From positions 82,894 through 146,893 of the forward strand of contig JAANAU010000004.1 in assembly GCA_011089965.1 (NCBI GenBank): DNA of 64,000 nt. Reading direction: 5' to 3'. Below, in pieces: positions 17,531-26,839 of this stretch. Within the stretch, counting starts at the first letter, position 1, and every line of letters starts with the position of its first letter. Made by a program: the position numbers and the translations under genes. Below the pieces are notes generated by a model that searched no databases, was not told the origin of the DNA, and worked only from the letters and a program-made list of their open reading frames with translations. The DNA comes from Magnetococcales bacterium. Lineage in GTDB: Bacteria; Pseudomonadota; Magnetococcia; Magnetococcales; Magnetaquicoccaceae.

Positions 17531-18121
17531 ATGAAACTCTTGGTCGGACTCGGGAACCCTGGCACTCCATACCAGCACTCGCGCCATAATCTAGGACAGG
17601 ATCTCCTGGAGGCCGTGATCCGTCAATTCAACCTCTCTGCGGGCGGAAAACGGTTTCATGGTCAATGCGGGGATGGCCGCATCGATGGCGAACGGATTGT
17701 ATGGTTGATCCCGGAGACCTATATGAATCTCTCCGGAGAAGCGGTCGGAGCCGCCGCCCGCTATTTCCGCATTCCGGTCGAAGAGATCATCGTCTTGCAC
17801 GACGATGTGGATCTGGCCTGCGGCAAAGTGCGCATGAAAATCGGTGGAGGCAACGGCGGTCATAATGGATTGAAATCGATCCAACAGATCCTGGGTTCTC
17901 CCAACTTCATCCGCATCCGCCTGGGCGTAGGCCGCCCGCCTGCGGGCATGGATACGGCCCGCTTTGTCCTGGCCGGCTTCACCCCCGAAGAACAATCCTA
18001 TCGCTTGGGTCTGTTGGAACATCTGCCCCAGGTCATGCCCATGATCGTTCGCAACGACCTCAACGGTGCCATGAACCGTTTCAATCATCTGTCCACCATT
18101 TCCCAACCTTCGCAGTCGTAA
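17531..18121 (+). CDS. pth: Peptidyl-tRNA hydrolase
   Basis: A 196-residue Pth, normal length. It recycles peptidyl-tRNA released from stalled ribosomes. Active-site motifs are visible: the Asn of GLGNPG, the catalytic His in SRHNLG, the Asp of LHDDVDL, and the Asn of GGHNGLKS. It follows rplY and precedes ychF by 17 bp. That order is conserved and suggests one transcript for translation factors. Confidence 0.97.
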   Translation: MKLLVGLGNPGTPYQHSRHNLGQDLLEAVIRQFNLSAGGKRFHGQCGDGRIDGERIVWLIPETYMNLSGEAVGAAARYFRIPVEEIIVLHDDVDLACGKVRMKIGGGNGGHNGLKSIQQILGSPNFIRIRLGVGRPPAGMDTARFVLAGFTPEEQSYRLGLLEHLPQVMPMIVRNDLNGAMNRFNHLSTISQPSQS

Positions 18122-18138
18122 TCAAGGAGTCTGTTCCC

Positions 18139-19248
18139 ATGGCAGTAAGATGCGGCATCGTCGGCCTGCCCAACGTGGGCAAGTCCACCATCTTCAATGC
18201 CCTGACCGCCGCTGGCGCAGAAATGGCCAATTACCCCTTCTGCACCATCGAACCCAATCAGGGCACGGTCGCAGTCAACGATCCCAGACTCGACACCTTG
18301 AGCCAACTGGTCCGCTCGAAACGGACCATTCCGACTGTCATGGAGTTCCTCGACATCGCCGGTCTGGTACGCGGAGCCAGCAAAGGGGAAGGATTGGGCA
18401 ATCAGTTCCTGGGCCACATCCGTCAGGTGGAGGCCGTTGCCCATGTGGTGCGCTGCTTCATCGACGACGATATTACCCATGTCCATGACCGGGTGGACCC
18501 GGTGCGCGATATCGAGATCATCGACACCGAATTGATGCTCGCCGACCTCGCCTCACTGGAAAAACGTCATAAAACCATCGTGCAAAAGGCACGCTTCGGC
18601 GACAAAGAGGCCAAAGATCTGGTCACGCTCTACGAGACACTCATGGAGGGATTGAACGCTGGAGTCCCTGCCCGTCGTCAAAACCTGTCTGCTGCTGACC
18701 GGTTGGCAATCCGGGATCTGTTTCTGTTGACCGCCAAACCGGTCTTGTATGTCTGCAATGTCAGCGAAGCCGAAGTCTCCACAGCCCAGCAACCCGGCGC
18801 TCACCCGCTGGTGGACGCCGTCCGCACCGTTGCTGCTGCGGAAGGTGCTGGCGTGGTGGCAATCTGCGGCACCATCGAAGCCGAAATCGCGGAACTGAAT
18901 CAGGCCGAACGACTGCTCTTTCTCGCCGATCTGGGATTGACCGAATCCGGCCTGGATCGTCTGGTCCATTCGGCCTATCATCTGTTGGGATTGATGACCT
19001 ACTTCACCGCCGGTCCCCAGGAGACCCGGGCCTGGACCATCCCCCAAGGCTCCACGGCCTATGACGCTGCCGGAGCCATCCACAGCGATTTCCAACGCGG
19101 ATTCATTCGCGCCGAAGTGATCGCCTATGCCGATTATATCGCCTCTGGCGGCGAACCCGGTGCCAAAGAAAAAGGATTGCTGCGGGTCGAAGGACGCGAC
19201 TACCTGGTCGTCGATGGTGACGTGATGCACTTCCGCTTCAATGTCTGA
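18139..19248 (+). CDS. ychF: Redox-regulated ATPase YchF (Obg family)
   Basis: A 369-residue P-loop protein. G1 is [10 protein letters not shown]3 is [10 protein letters not shown], and the G4 position reads NVSE rather than NKxD. This is the family feature that makes YchF prefer ATP over GTP. A C-terminal TGS domain ends with the family-typical [11 protein letters not shown]. YchF associates with ribosomes and negatively affects oxidative-stress responses. The ribosome site AAGGAG lies 12 nt before the ATG. It sits next to pth as in most proteobacteria. Confidence 0.97.
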   Translation: MAVRCGIVGLPNVGKSTIFNALTAAGAEMANYPFCTIEPNQGTVAVNDPRLDTLSQLVRSKRTIPTVMEFLDIAGLVRGASKGEGLGNQFLGHIRQVEAVAHVVRCFIDDDITHVHDRVDPVRDIEIIDTELMLADLASLEKRHKTIVQKARFGDKEAKDLVTLYETLMEGLNAGVPARRQNLSAADRLAIRDLFLLTAKPVLYVCNVSEAEVSTAQQPGAHPLVDAVRTVAAAEGAGVVAICGTIEAEIAELNQAERLLFLADLGLTESGLDRLVHSAYHLLGLMTYFTAGPQETRAWTIPQGSTAYDAAGAIHSDFQRGFIRAEVIAYADYIASGGEPGAKEKGLLRVEGRDYLVVDGDVMHFRFNV

Positions 19249-19286
19249 TCCGGTTTCTCTCCCAATCCCAAGGAGCTTGCAGACCC

Positions 19287-21323
19287 ATGGATCCCAAACA
19301 GCGTTACCTCGAAACCGTTGTGCAGTTGGATACGGATCACACCCTGGACCAGCTCATCCTTTTCATACAAACCACACCGGCCAACCCGAATGAACTGCTG
19401 GAGATCCTGACGCACCTTTTGACCCAAAGCCGGGTACGGGTCAGCTATCTCTTGGCCATGTTGCTGGCCAATCAAGGCCACCACCGCCCGACCATTGACA
19501 TCGCCCTCTGCCTGGGCGGTCTGATCTACCACAATCCCCATGAGTATGCACGCGGCGCAACCAGCCTGGAGAACCATGTGGGCCTTCTGCCCCCGCAGCA
19601 GCAGTTCTCCTTTTATCTCGATATCATTTTGCCCGCCCTGATCGCCTTGTTGGAATACCCGATGGCCGACACCAACGCGACTGCGGCCTTCAGCAAGAAA
19701 CTGGCAGCCCTGGTTCCAGCGGTCTGGCAACTGGTCGGTGCGGCAGAAGGCATTGCTGCGTTATCCCCGACCGAGTTGGCCCATCCTGCCGCAACCGCCA
19801 GTCGCCTGACCCAAACCCGAGCCTTTTTGCAGGCATTGGGAGAACATGATGACTGCACCCCCGCTTTTCTGCACTTCATCCAACAGGCCCATCAACCCAA
19901 TGACCTGCTGGTCGGCCTGGCTCAACGGCTCATGGGTCAAAAACTCTGCCCAGCCTATGTCTGTGCCATGTTGCTGGCCAATGGCGGCAACCGACATCTG
20001 TTGGTTGCGTTTGCCTTGAGTCTGGGCGGTCTGGTACACAACAACCCCATTGAAGAGGAACGGGGGTTGGTCGATCTGCCGGCCCTGGCGGATCACCTCC
20101 CGGAAGAGCTGCATGATTTTTTCTATAGCCATGTAGCCTCCCCGCTGCTCTCCACCCAGATGGATCTGAACGACCCAGAGCGCATCATGCGCCTGCTGCG
20201 CATCCTGACCGCAGCGATTCCCAACCTGAGAACGATCTTTGATCTGCACGCCACGGCACCCGATCTGACCCCGGAACGGCTGCAACAACAGGTCCGCACC
20301 GCCACTCCGTTGCTCTCTCATCCCCTGCCAGCCGCCTGGCCCGCACGTTCCAAACGGCGTGCTCTGGTGGCCATGCGTCTGACGGTGATGCTCACCCCAT
20401 CCGATCTGAGCAACCTTGGTCCCCGTTATGCGGCTTGTCTCAATGATTACGGCTGGCAGGCCGAATTTCTCCCTTTGACCCTGACCAACACGGTTCAGGA
20501 GTATGCGGCACTCGCTGCCCGTTGTCTTGAAGAACAAGTTGATGTGCTGTTTTTGGATTTTGACATGATCATCCATCAAAGCGGCGATCCGGCTGCCACC
20601 CGAATGATCCGGCACACCTTGACCACTCTGAAACAGCAGCGCCCTGATCTCAAAATGGTCGGATGTCTGTGGGATGTCTGGATGTTTTCCCCCTGGATCA
20701 AGGGCTATGCCGACCTGTTTGATTTGATTTTAACCGGGGATACCCCTTCCCTGCCTCTCTGGCAAGATCCGGAGGTGGCGGGCAAGATCATGCAATGTGT
20801 CACACCAGTCGGCATTCCGGTTCCTGCTCCGGTCACCCCACTGGTGCCACGCATGCTGTTTGTCGGCGGTCTTTTGAGCTGCTGGCTGCGTCCTTTCTGG
20901 TTGATTGCTGCCGAACAGATCCATCTGCCAGTGGCCAGAAAGATCTGGACCCACTATCCGGACGGTCTTCCGGCTTTGGATAGCTATGCGATTTATATCC
21001 AGAACCTGCAAAACGCCACCTGTTGCATCAACTTCTCCATGCGCTCCAACCAGGCACGGATCATCACCCATCGCTGTTTTGAAATCCTGTTGAGCGGTGC
21101 TTTGCTGATTCAAGAACTCACCCCGGATCTGGACCTGTTCCTGACCGCAGGCGTTCACTATCTGGAGTTCACCACCATGGCTGATCTGGCCGCCATCGTC
21201 CGCTTCATCACCAATCATCCGGAAGAGGCTGAAAAGATCCGTCAACAAGGATATGCCTTTGCCTGTGAACGCTACAGCAATATCAAACTGACTGGCTATA
21301 TTGACCAGGCGCTTTTCGGGTGA
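19287..21323 (+). CDS. CgeB-like glycosyltransferase with duplicated N-terminal repeats
   Basis: A 678-residue protein. Its C-terminal part (about 350-675) resembles CgeB-type glycosyltransferases (GT-B, PF13524-like): RCFEILLSGALLIQELTPDL and FITNHPEEAEKIRQQGYAFA are characteristic. The N-terminal 310 residues contain two copies of a helical unit (about 21-90 and 191-260) sharing LxxFIQ, PNxLL, AMLLANxG, ALxLGGL and NPxExxRG. The function of this unit is unknown to me; it may be a solenoid-like partner domain. An AAGGAG site precedes the ATG. Its stop abuts the stop of the convergent RND gene. The sugar donor and acceptor cannot be told from sequence. Confidence 0.7.
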   Translation: MDPKQRYLETVVQLDTDHTLDQLILFIQTTPANPNELLEILTHLLTQSRVRVSYLLAMLLANQGHHRPTIDIALCLGGLIYHNPHEYARGATSLENHVGLLPPQQQFSFYLDIILPALIALLEYPMADTNATAAFSKKLAALVPAVWQLVGAAEGIAALSPTELAHPAATASRLTQTRAFLQALGEHDDCTPAFLHFIQQAHQPNDLLVGLAQRLMGQKLCPAYVCAMLLANGGNRHLLVAFALSLGGLVHNNPIEEERGLVDLPALADHLPEELHDFFYSHVASPLLSTQMDLNDPERIMRLLRILTAAIPNLRTIFDLHATAPDLTPERLQQQVRTATPLLSHPLPAAWPARSKRRALVAMRLTVMLTPSDLSNLGPRYAACLNDYGWQAEFLPLTLTNTVQEYAALAARCLEEQVDVLFLDFDMIIHQSGDPAATRMIRHTLTTLKQQRPDLKMVGCLWDVWMFSPWIKGYADLFDLILTGDTPSLPLWQDPEVAGKIMQCVTPVGIPVPAPVTPLVPRMLFVGGLLSCWLRPFWLIAAEQIHLPVARKIWTHYPDGLPALDSYAIYIQNLQNATCCINFSMRSNQARIITHRCFEILLSGALLIQELTPDLDLFLTAGVHYLEFTTMADLAAIVRFITNHPEEAEKIRQQGYAFACERYSNIKLTGYIDQALFG

Positions 21324-24300
21324 TCAACCACCCTCCCCGCTCGTATCCGATTGGGGAGAGATGACCGGCTCGGGGAAGAGCCTTCGGATCACCACGAACA
21401 GCACCGGGATGAAAAACAGACCCAAAACCGTGGCAGACAGCATGCCCCCCATCACTCCGGTGCCAATGGCACGACGACTGGCGGATCCGGCTCCGGTGGA
21501 AAATGCCAAGGGCATCACCCCCAAAATGAAGGCTGCCGAGGTCATGACAATGGGTCGAAAACGCATCCGACACGCCTCCAGGGTGGCGTCAATCAATGAG
21601 ATGCCGCCCTCACGCGCCAGGGTGCGGGCAAACTCGACAATCAGAATCGCATTCTTGGCCGACAAACCGATGATCGCCACCAGGCCGACCTTGAAATAGA
21701 CATCATTGGGCATGCCTACAGACAGCACGGCCAGCACCGCTCCAAACAACCCCACAGGCACGATCAACATCACGGCAAACGGTACTGACCAGCTCTCATA
21801 CAAGGCCGCCAAACACAAAAACACCACCAGCAACGACAATCCAAACAGCATCGGCACCTGCGCCCCTGACAACGACTCCTCAAAAGAGGTGGCCGACCAT
21901 TCAAAACCAAAACCGGGGGGCAACTGTTGGGTCAGCCGCTCCATGGCGGCCATGGCTTCACCCGTGCTGCGACCCGGGGCCGGATTGCCGGAAAGCTTCA
22001 TGGACGGCATACCGTTGTAACGATCCAACTTGGGTGAGGCGCTGCTCCACTGACTGACGACAAACTCGGACAAAGGCAACAACTGTCCAGCCCGGTTCTT
22101 GACCCGCATGGCCAGAATCGACTCCTGGGTACTCCGCGTCTGGGGCAGGGCCTGCATCTGCACACGCAAAATGCGACCATCCTTGGTAAAATCATTGATA
22201 TAAGCCGATCCCAGCAGCACTTGCAAAGTCTCGTTGAGTTCCGAGGCATCCACGCCCAATGTATTGGCTTTGGTGTGATCAACAATCAATTGCAGTTGCG
22301 GACCCGCCTCCAACCCCTCAGGACGCACCCCTGCCAGGGTGGAATCCTGGGAAGCCAGACCGAGCAATTGGTTGCGCGCCTCCAATAGCCGCTCCCGCCC
22401 CAAACCCGCCCGATCCTGCAAACGCAGATCAAAACCACCCACGGCCGCCAACTCCGGAATGGGTGGCACATTGAGGGCAAAGATCAATGCCTGCTGAATG
22501 CGCGACAAGGCCATGTTGGCCTGCATGACCAACGATGCCGCCTTCAGTTCGGGTGTGGTGCGTTCATCCCAACTTTTCAGACGAATAAAGGCAATGGCCG
22601 CATTCTGACCACGACCAAAAAAGCTGAACCCGGCCACCCCGACGATCTTGGCCACGCCAGGCTGTTGCAGATAGTGCTTTTCGATCTGTTGCAACACCTC
22701 CAGGGTCCGCTCCTGCGTGGCTCCGGGAGGCAATTGGACAATCGTGACAAAATAACCCTGATCCTCATCCGGCAAGAAACCGTTCGGGAGTTTGACAAAC
22801 AGCCAACCGGCAATGGCCGCCAACACCAGATAGATCACAATGAAAAACAGTGGACGACGCACAATGAAACCGACCGAACTCCGATACCCGGAGGTGGTGC
22901 GGACAAACAACCGGGCAAACAACCGGATCGGACCCCAACCCGGCCCATGCGCATCGGATCCCACATGCACGTTCTTCAACAGAGCCGCACACAGAGCTGG
23001 CGTCAAAGTCAAAGCCATCAACACCGAAAAAAGCATGGTCAAAACCAGTGTCACGGCAAACTGACGATAGATCGCCCCCACGCTGCCGGCAAAAAAGGCC
23101 ATGGGAATAAATACCGCTGACAACACCAAAGTAATTCCGATAATCGCCCCAAATATCTGGGTCATTGCCTTGCGGGTGGCCTCACGAGCTGGCAGATGCT
23201 CTTCGGCCATGACCCGTTCCACATTCTCCACGACCACAATCGCATCATCCACCACAATGCCAATCGACAACACCATGGCAAACAGTGTCAACACATTGAT
23301 CGAGTAGCCCAAAAGATAAATCCCCACCAGGGCACCGGTCAACGCCACCGGGACGACAATGGCCGGAATAAAGGTGGCACGCAGACTGCCCAAAAACAAA
23401 TACATCACCAGAAAAACCAATACCATGGCCTCGGCCAGGGTGACCAACACCTCCTGGATCGAAATCCGGATAAAGGTTGAGGTGTCATACGGGATATCCC
23501 AGGCAATCCCGACCGGGAAAAAACGCTCCAATTCGGTCATGCGTGCCCGCACCCGTTGGGCAGTCTCCAGGGCATTGGCTCCGGGTGCCACCTTGATGCC
23601 GATGGCTGCCGTCTGTTGACCATTGAGACGCGCCCGGATCGTGTACTCCTGCGCCCCCCACTCCACCTTGGCCACATCCCGCAACCGCACGGTGGCACCC
23701 AGGCGATCCGCCCGCACGATGATCTCGCCAAACTCCTCGGAAGAGGCCAGCCGGGTATGCACCAGAATCGGGGCATTGATCTGCTGGCCCGAAGGGGCTG
23801 GCAGTTGTCCCAATTCGCCGGTCACCAGTTGGGTATTGCGGGCACGGACCGCACGCAGCACCTCGCCAGGAGTCAGACCAAACTCGGTCAGCTTGAAAGG
23901 ATCGAGCCAGATGCGCATGGCATATTCGGTCCCGAAGAGTTGGGCCTCCCCAACGCCCGGCACCCGCCGCAGATGCTCCAGTACCGAAGCTGCCGCATAA
24001 CTGCCCAGATCAATGTAATCATACCGTTGATCCGGCGAAAAAACAGTGATGAACATCAGGTAATTGCGCCGCGACTTGGCCACGGTCACACCCTGACGCC
24101 GCACCTCTTCGGGCAGCCGGGCCTCGACCCGCTTGATCCGGTTCTGGGCCTCGACCGAAGCAATATCCAGGTTGGTGCCGGTTTCAAAGGTCAAGGTCAG
24201 GGTCATGGCACCCAGGGAATCGCTGCTGGACTCCATATACAGCAAACGTTCCAAACCGTTCATCTCCTGCTCGATCAAGGCCGTCACCGTCTCTTCCACC

Positions 24301-24470
24301 ACCTGGGCCGAGGCCCCGGGATAGATGGCCGTCACGGTGATGGCGGGCGGGGCCACATCCGGATATTGCGCCACCGGCAATTTATGAAAAGAGAGCGCCC
24401 CTCCCAACAAAATGACCAGGGCAATCACCCAGGCAAAGATCGGTCGATCAATAAAAAAACGTGGCAGCAT
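21324..24470 (-). CDS. RND efflux transporter, HAE-1 (AcrB-like) inner-membrane pump
   Basis: A 1048-residue RND pump, typical AcrB length, starting MLPRFFIDRPIFAWVIALV. Twelve membrane helices with two large periplasmic loops are evident. The proton-relay Asp pair lies in the segment VVDDAIVVVENVERV of helix 4. HAE-1 pumps export hydrophobic or amphiphilic drugs. It is the last gene of a marR-membrane protein-adaptor-pump operon. No outer-membrane TolC-like gene is adjacent, so the channel must be encoded elsewhere. Confidence 0.96.
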   Translation of the reverse strand: MLPRFFIDRPIFAWVIALVILLGGALSFHKLPVAQYPDVAPPAITVTAIYPGASAQVVEETVTALIEQEMNGLERLLYMESSSDSLGAMTLTLTFETGTNLDIASVEAQNRIKRVEARLPEEVRRQGVTVAKSRRNYLMFITVFSPDQRYDYIDLGSYAAASVLEHLRRVPGVGEAQLFGTEYAMRIWLDPFKLTEFGLTPGEVLRAVRARNTQLVTGELGQLPAPSGQQINAPILVHTRLASSEEFGEIIVRADRLGATVRLRDVAKVEWGAQEYTIRARLNGQQTAAIGIKVAPGANALETAQRVRARMTELERFFPVGIAWDIPYDTSTFIRISIQEVLVTLAEAMVLVFLVMYLFLGSLRATFIPAIVVPVALTGALVGIYLLGYSINVLTLFAMVLSIGIVVDDAIVVVENVERVMAEEHLPAREATRKAMTQIFGAIIGITLVLSAVFIPMAFFAGSVGAIYRQFAVTLVLTMLFSVLMALTLTPALCAALLKNVHVGSDAHGPGWGPIRLFARLFVRTTSGYRSSVGFIVRRPLFFIVIYLVLAAIAGWLFVKLPNGFLPDEDQGYFVTIVQLPPGATQERTLEVLQQIEKHYLQQPGVAKIVGVAGFSFFGRGQNAAIAFIRLKSWDERTTPELKAASLVMQANMALSRIQQALIFALNVPPIPELAAVGGFDLRLQDRAGLGRERLLEARNQLLGLASQDSTLAGVRPEGLEAGPQLQLIVDHTKANTLGVDASELNETLQVLLGSAYINDFTKDGRILRVQMQALPQTRSTQESILAMRVKNRAGQLLPLSEFVVSQWSSASPKLDRYNGMPSMKLSGNPAPGRSTGEAMAAMERLTQQLPPGFGFEWSATSFEESLSGAQVPMLFGLSLLVVFLCLAALYESWSVPFAVMLIVPVGLFGAVLAVLSVGMPNDVYFKVGLVAIIGLSAKNAILIVEFARTLAREGGISLIDATLEACRMRFRPIVMTSAAFILGVMPLAFSTGAGSASRRAIGTGVMGGMLSATVLGLFFIPVLFVVIRRLFPEPVISPQSDTSGEGG

Positions 24471-24482
24471 GGCACACCCTCA

Positions 24483-25646
24483 TCAAGAGGCCGGTTTGGA
24501 GGATGGCACCACATCCTTGGGCGTGACAACTGCCCCTGGACGCACCTTCTGGGCACCGGTACCAATCACCCGTTCCCCCTCTTTCAACCCCTCCAGGACA
24601 ATCCAATCCTCTCCCGAAAAGCCACCGGTCTTGATGGGACGGGGCACCACCTTGTTCTGCTCATCCAACATGTACACAATCTGCCCTTGCGGAGAGGTCT
24701 GGACCGCCCGTTGCGGAATGGTGATCCCTTCGGCTGTGGCCATGGCCAACCGTACACGCACGAACTGTCCGGGCAACAGGATTCGTTGGGGATTGGGAAA
24801 TTCCGCACGCAGCGCCACAGCTCCGGTCTGCGCATCCACGGCCATGTCGGTGAATTGCAGTTTGCCAACCACAGAATACGGGGTATTGTCTTCCAGCAGC
24901 AACCTCACCTCCACCTCGTCCACCGCCTTGGCACCCCCTTCACGGATGGCGCGCCGCATCCGGAACAGCTCGGGTCCGGACTGGGTGAAGTTGACCCAAA
25001 TCGGATCCAACTGTTCGATGGTGGTCAGATGGGTGGCCTCTTTCCCGCCGACCAGCGCCCCTTCCGTGACGCGCGTCCGTCCGACCCGGCCAGCAATCGG
25101 GGCCACAATGGCGGCATACTCCAGATCGATCTGGGCGCGGGTCAGATCCGCCTCGGCAGCCAGAACTTCGGCACTGCTCTTTTTATACTGGGCCTCAGCC
25201 TGATCCAATGCCTGGCGACTCGCCGTGGCACTGGCCATGAGTCCCTGCACACGATCCTGCGTCTGCCTGGCCAACACTCTTTCCGCCTGGGCGCGCTCCA
25301 AGGCAGCCCGGGCCGATTTGACGCGCGCTTCCAAGGTGCGCGCATCCAATCGATACAACAACGCCCCTGCCCTCACCTCGCTTCCTTCGGTATACACCTG
25401 CTGCTCGACAATGCCTTCCACACGGGCACGGACCTCGGCAGTGCGGATCGCCTGCACACGGCCAGGCACCTCCTGGCGCAAAGCCAGGCTCTGGCGCACG
25501 GCCACCACCCGTTCCACCTCCACAGGTGGCGGGGCTGCTGTCTTGACCGCAGCTCCCTTGCCCCCTTCAGCCCCCGGATCCCCGCGCCCACAGGCCGACA
25601 ACAAGCCAGCCAACACCACCACGCTCCATAACAGGCGCCCGTTCAT
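24483..25646 (-). CDS. RND efflux periplasmic adaptor lipoprotein
   Basis: A 387-residue membrane fusion protein. A lipoprotein signal ends in the lipobox LSAC (Cys about residue 18). The body has lipoyl half-motifs flanking a coiled-coil hairpin (about 95-170, rich in Ala/Gln/Arg), a beta-barrel and a membrane-proximal domain. It bridges the inner-membrane pump and outer channel. The start at 25646 is chosen because AAGGAG precedes it and it gives a proper signal; a longer upstream frame does not. The pump gene begins 12 bp after its stop. Confidence 0.95.
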   Translation of the reverse strand: MNGRLLWSVVVLAGLLSACGRGDPGAEGGKGAAVKTAAPPPVEVERVVAVRQSLALRQEVPGRVQAIRTAEVRARVEGIVEQQVYTEGSEVRAGALLYRLDARTLEARVKSARAALERAQAERVLARQTQDRVQGLMASATASRQALDQAEAQYKKSSAEVLAAEADLTRAQIDLEYAAIVAPIAGRVGRTRVTEGALVGGKEATHLTTIEQLDPIWVNFTQSGPELFRMRRAIREGGAKAVDEVEVRLLLEDNTPYSVVGKLQFTDMAVDAQTGAVALRAEFPNPQRILLPGQFVRVRLAMATAEGITIPQRAVQTSPQGQIVYMLDEQNKVVPRPIKTGGFSGEDWIVLEGLKEGERVIGTGAQKVRPGAVVTPKDVVPSSKPAS

Positions 25647-25724
25647 CGCCACTCCTTGCCACAGCCAGATTTTTGCACACGACACACGCTCAGAACTGGA
25701 GCATCCTGCCCTCACTCATCGATG

Positions 25725-26174
25725 TCAAGCCCTTTCTCCACCTGCACCCATCCGACGCAATCGGATGCCAGCACGCACATTCTGACCCATCAGAAACAGA
25801 TTCATGGCTCCCGCCAACAACTCCACCATCTGCACTCCATGATACAAACCATCCACAACACCTGCCTCGGCCCTCCAGGACAGAAACAGGGCCGCCGGTC
25901 CCAGAATCAACACACCATTGGCCACAATCAGGATCATGCGCCGCTGTTTGTATGCCATCCGGATCGCAGTACGTTTCTTGCCCAACGCCATCCCACTGCC
26001 ACCGGTGATCATCAACAGAGGGATCAAAACGAACAACCCCAATACAATCCCCTGTTTGACCACAATCACGGCCTCGACCGACAAGAACAGCCCAGCCACC
26101 ACTGTAGACATCCAGAAAACAGCCATGGTCAACATGGCCAACAGACCAGCCAAAGCATGGATACGTTCAACCAT
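25725..26174 (-). CDS. Small four-helix membrane protein of the efflux operon
   Basis: A 149-residue integral membrane protein of no family I recognise. Four hydrophobic helices lie at about 6-28, 37-59, 80-100 and 110-135, with a positively charged tail. An upstream start overlapping marR by ATGA would add seven Arg/Lys-rich residues, but a better AAGGAG site lies 7 nt before the ATG at 26174. It sits between marR and the adaptor gene and is probably co-induced with the pump; an accessory membrane role is an inference from position only. Confidence 0.75.
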   Translation of the reverse strand: MVERIHALAGLLAMLTMAVFWMSTVVAGLFLSVEAVIVVKQGIVLGLFVLIPLLMITGGSGMALGKKRTAIRMAYKQRRMILIVANGVLILGPAALFLSWRAEAGVVDGLYHGVQMVELLAGAMNLFLMGQNVRAGIRLRRMGAGGERA

Positions 26175-26191
26175 CCATTTTCTCCTTCTTC

Positions 26192-26641
26192 TCATGAGTT
26201 ATGCAGGTCACTGATGCGCTCCAATACCTGAATGGCCAAGGACAGCTCTCCCGGTGCAAATCGTGTCATCATCTGTTCGGCATGCCTGTCCCACGCATGA
26301 TCAATCCGGGCATACAAATCACTTCCGACAGCAGAAAGTCGATAATATGGAGAACGTTTGTGATAAGGATTGACATGTTTTTCAATCAACCCCTCTTGCA
26401 ACAACACATTGAGCTGCTTCTGCACCCCTTGCCGGGTGACGCCCATGTTGACCGCAATCTGCGGTGCGGTCAGCGGATGCGCAGCAATGCCTAAGGCACC
26501 CAACACCTGCCAGCGGGCACTGGTCACCGCAAACGGGGCCGCAAAACGATCCCCCCACTGGATCATGCGACCATTGGCACGAAAAACAGACAAAATCGTG
26601 GTCGTAAACAGATCACGTTGCATGGCAGATACCTTGTGCAT
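26192..26641 (-). CDS. MarR-family transcriptional regulator
   Basis: A 149-residue winged-helix repressor. The recognition region is LTAPQIAVNMGVTRQGVQKQLNVLLQEGLIEKHVNPYHKRSPYYRLS, whose wing (HKRSPYY) is typical for MarR. It is the first gene of the efflux operon and probably represses it. A 16-bp palindrome overlaps its own promoter. The start may instead be the ATG at 26623 (AAGG 8 nt upstream). The ligand that relieves repression is unknown. Confidence 0.9.
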   Translation of the reverse strand: MHKVSAMQRDLFTTTILSVFRANGRMIQWGDRFAAPFAVTSARWQVLGALGIAAHPLTAPQIAVNMGVTRQGVQKQLNVLLQEGLIEKHVNPYHKRSPYYRLSAVGSDLYARIDHAWDRHAEQMMTRFAPGELSLAIQVLERISDLHNS

Positions 26642-26677
26642 GGCTTGAACAGGTCACTTGATCTTCAATTCTCTACC

Positions 26678-26705
26678 AGTTTACATAATGACAACCTGTT
26701 GTCAA
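26678..26705 (-). promoter_or_regulatory. Promoter of the marR-efflux operon
   Basis: Reading leftward: TTGACA (26705-26700), a 16-nt spacer, and TAAACT (26683-26678). Its -35 and spacer are covered by the palindrome at 26689-26704, so repressor binding would block RNA polymerase. Confidence 0.6.
26689..26704. promoter_or_regulatory. Probable MarR operator (16-bp palindrome)
   Basis: TGACAAC-CT-GTTGTCA is a perfect inverted repeat with 7-bp arms, the size expected for a MarR dimer site. It lies about 50-65 bp upstream of marR and overlaps the -35 of its promoter. It may also affect cheB, which is divergent but over 130 bp away. Confidence 0.65.
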
Positions 26706-26839
26706 TATAATAATGCCGTTCACCACACATGCGCGGCATCTTTTTTCAAGGTGAGCCATCTTGCACACCCAACGTTGACGCAGGAAGCCAAGTCGATACA
26801 TAATAACAAGGTTTATCACATTATTGGGATGCCACTCGC

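Noticed and set aside
21301..21330. Possible overlap or misassembly where two genes meet stop-to-stop
   Set aside because: The TGATCA at the join simply holds both stop codons; convergent genes with no gap are normal here (see also 28882/28889).
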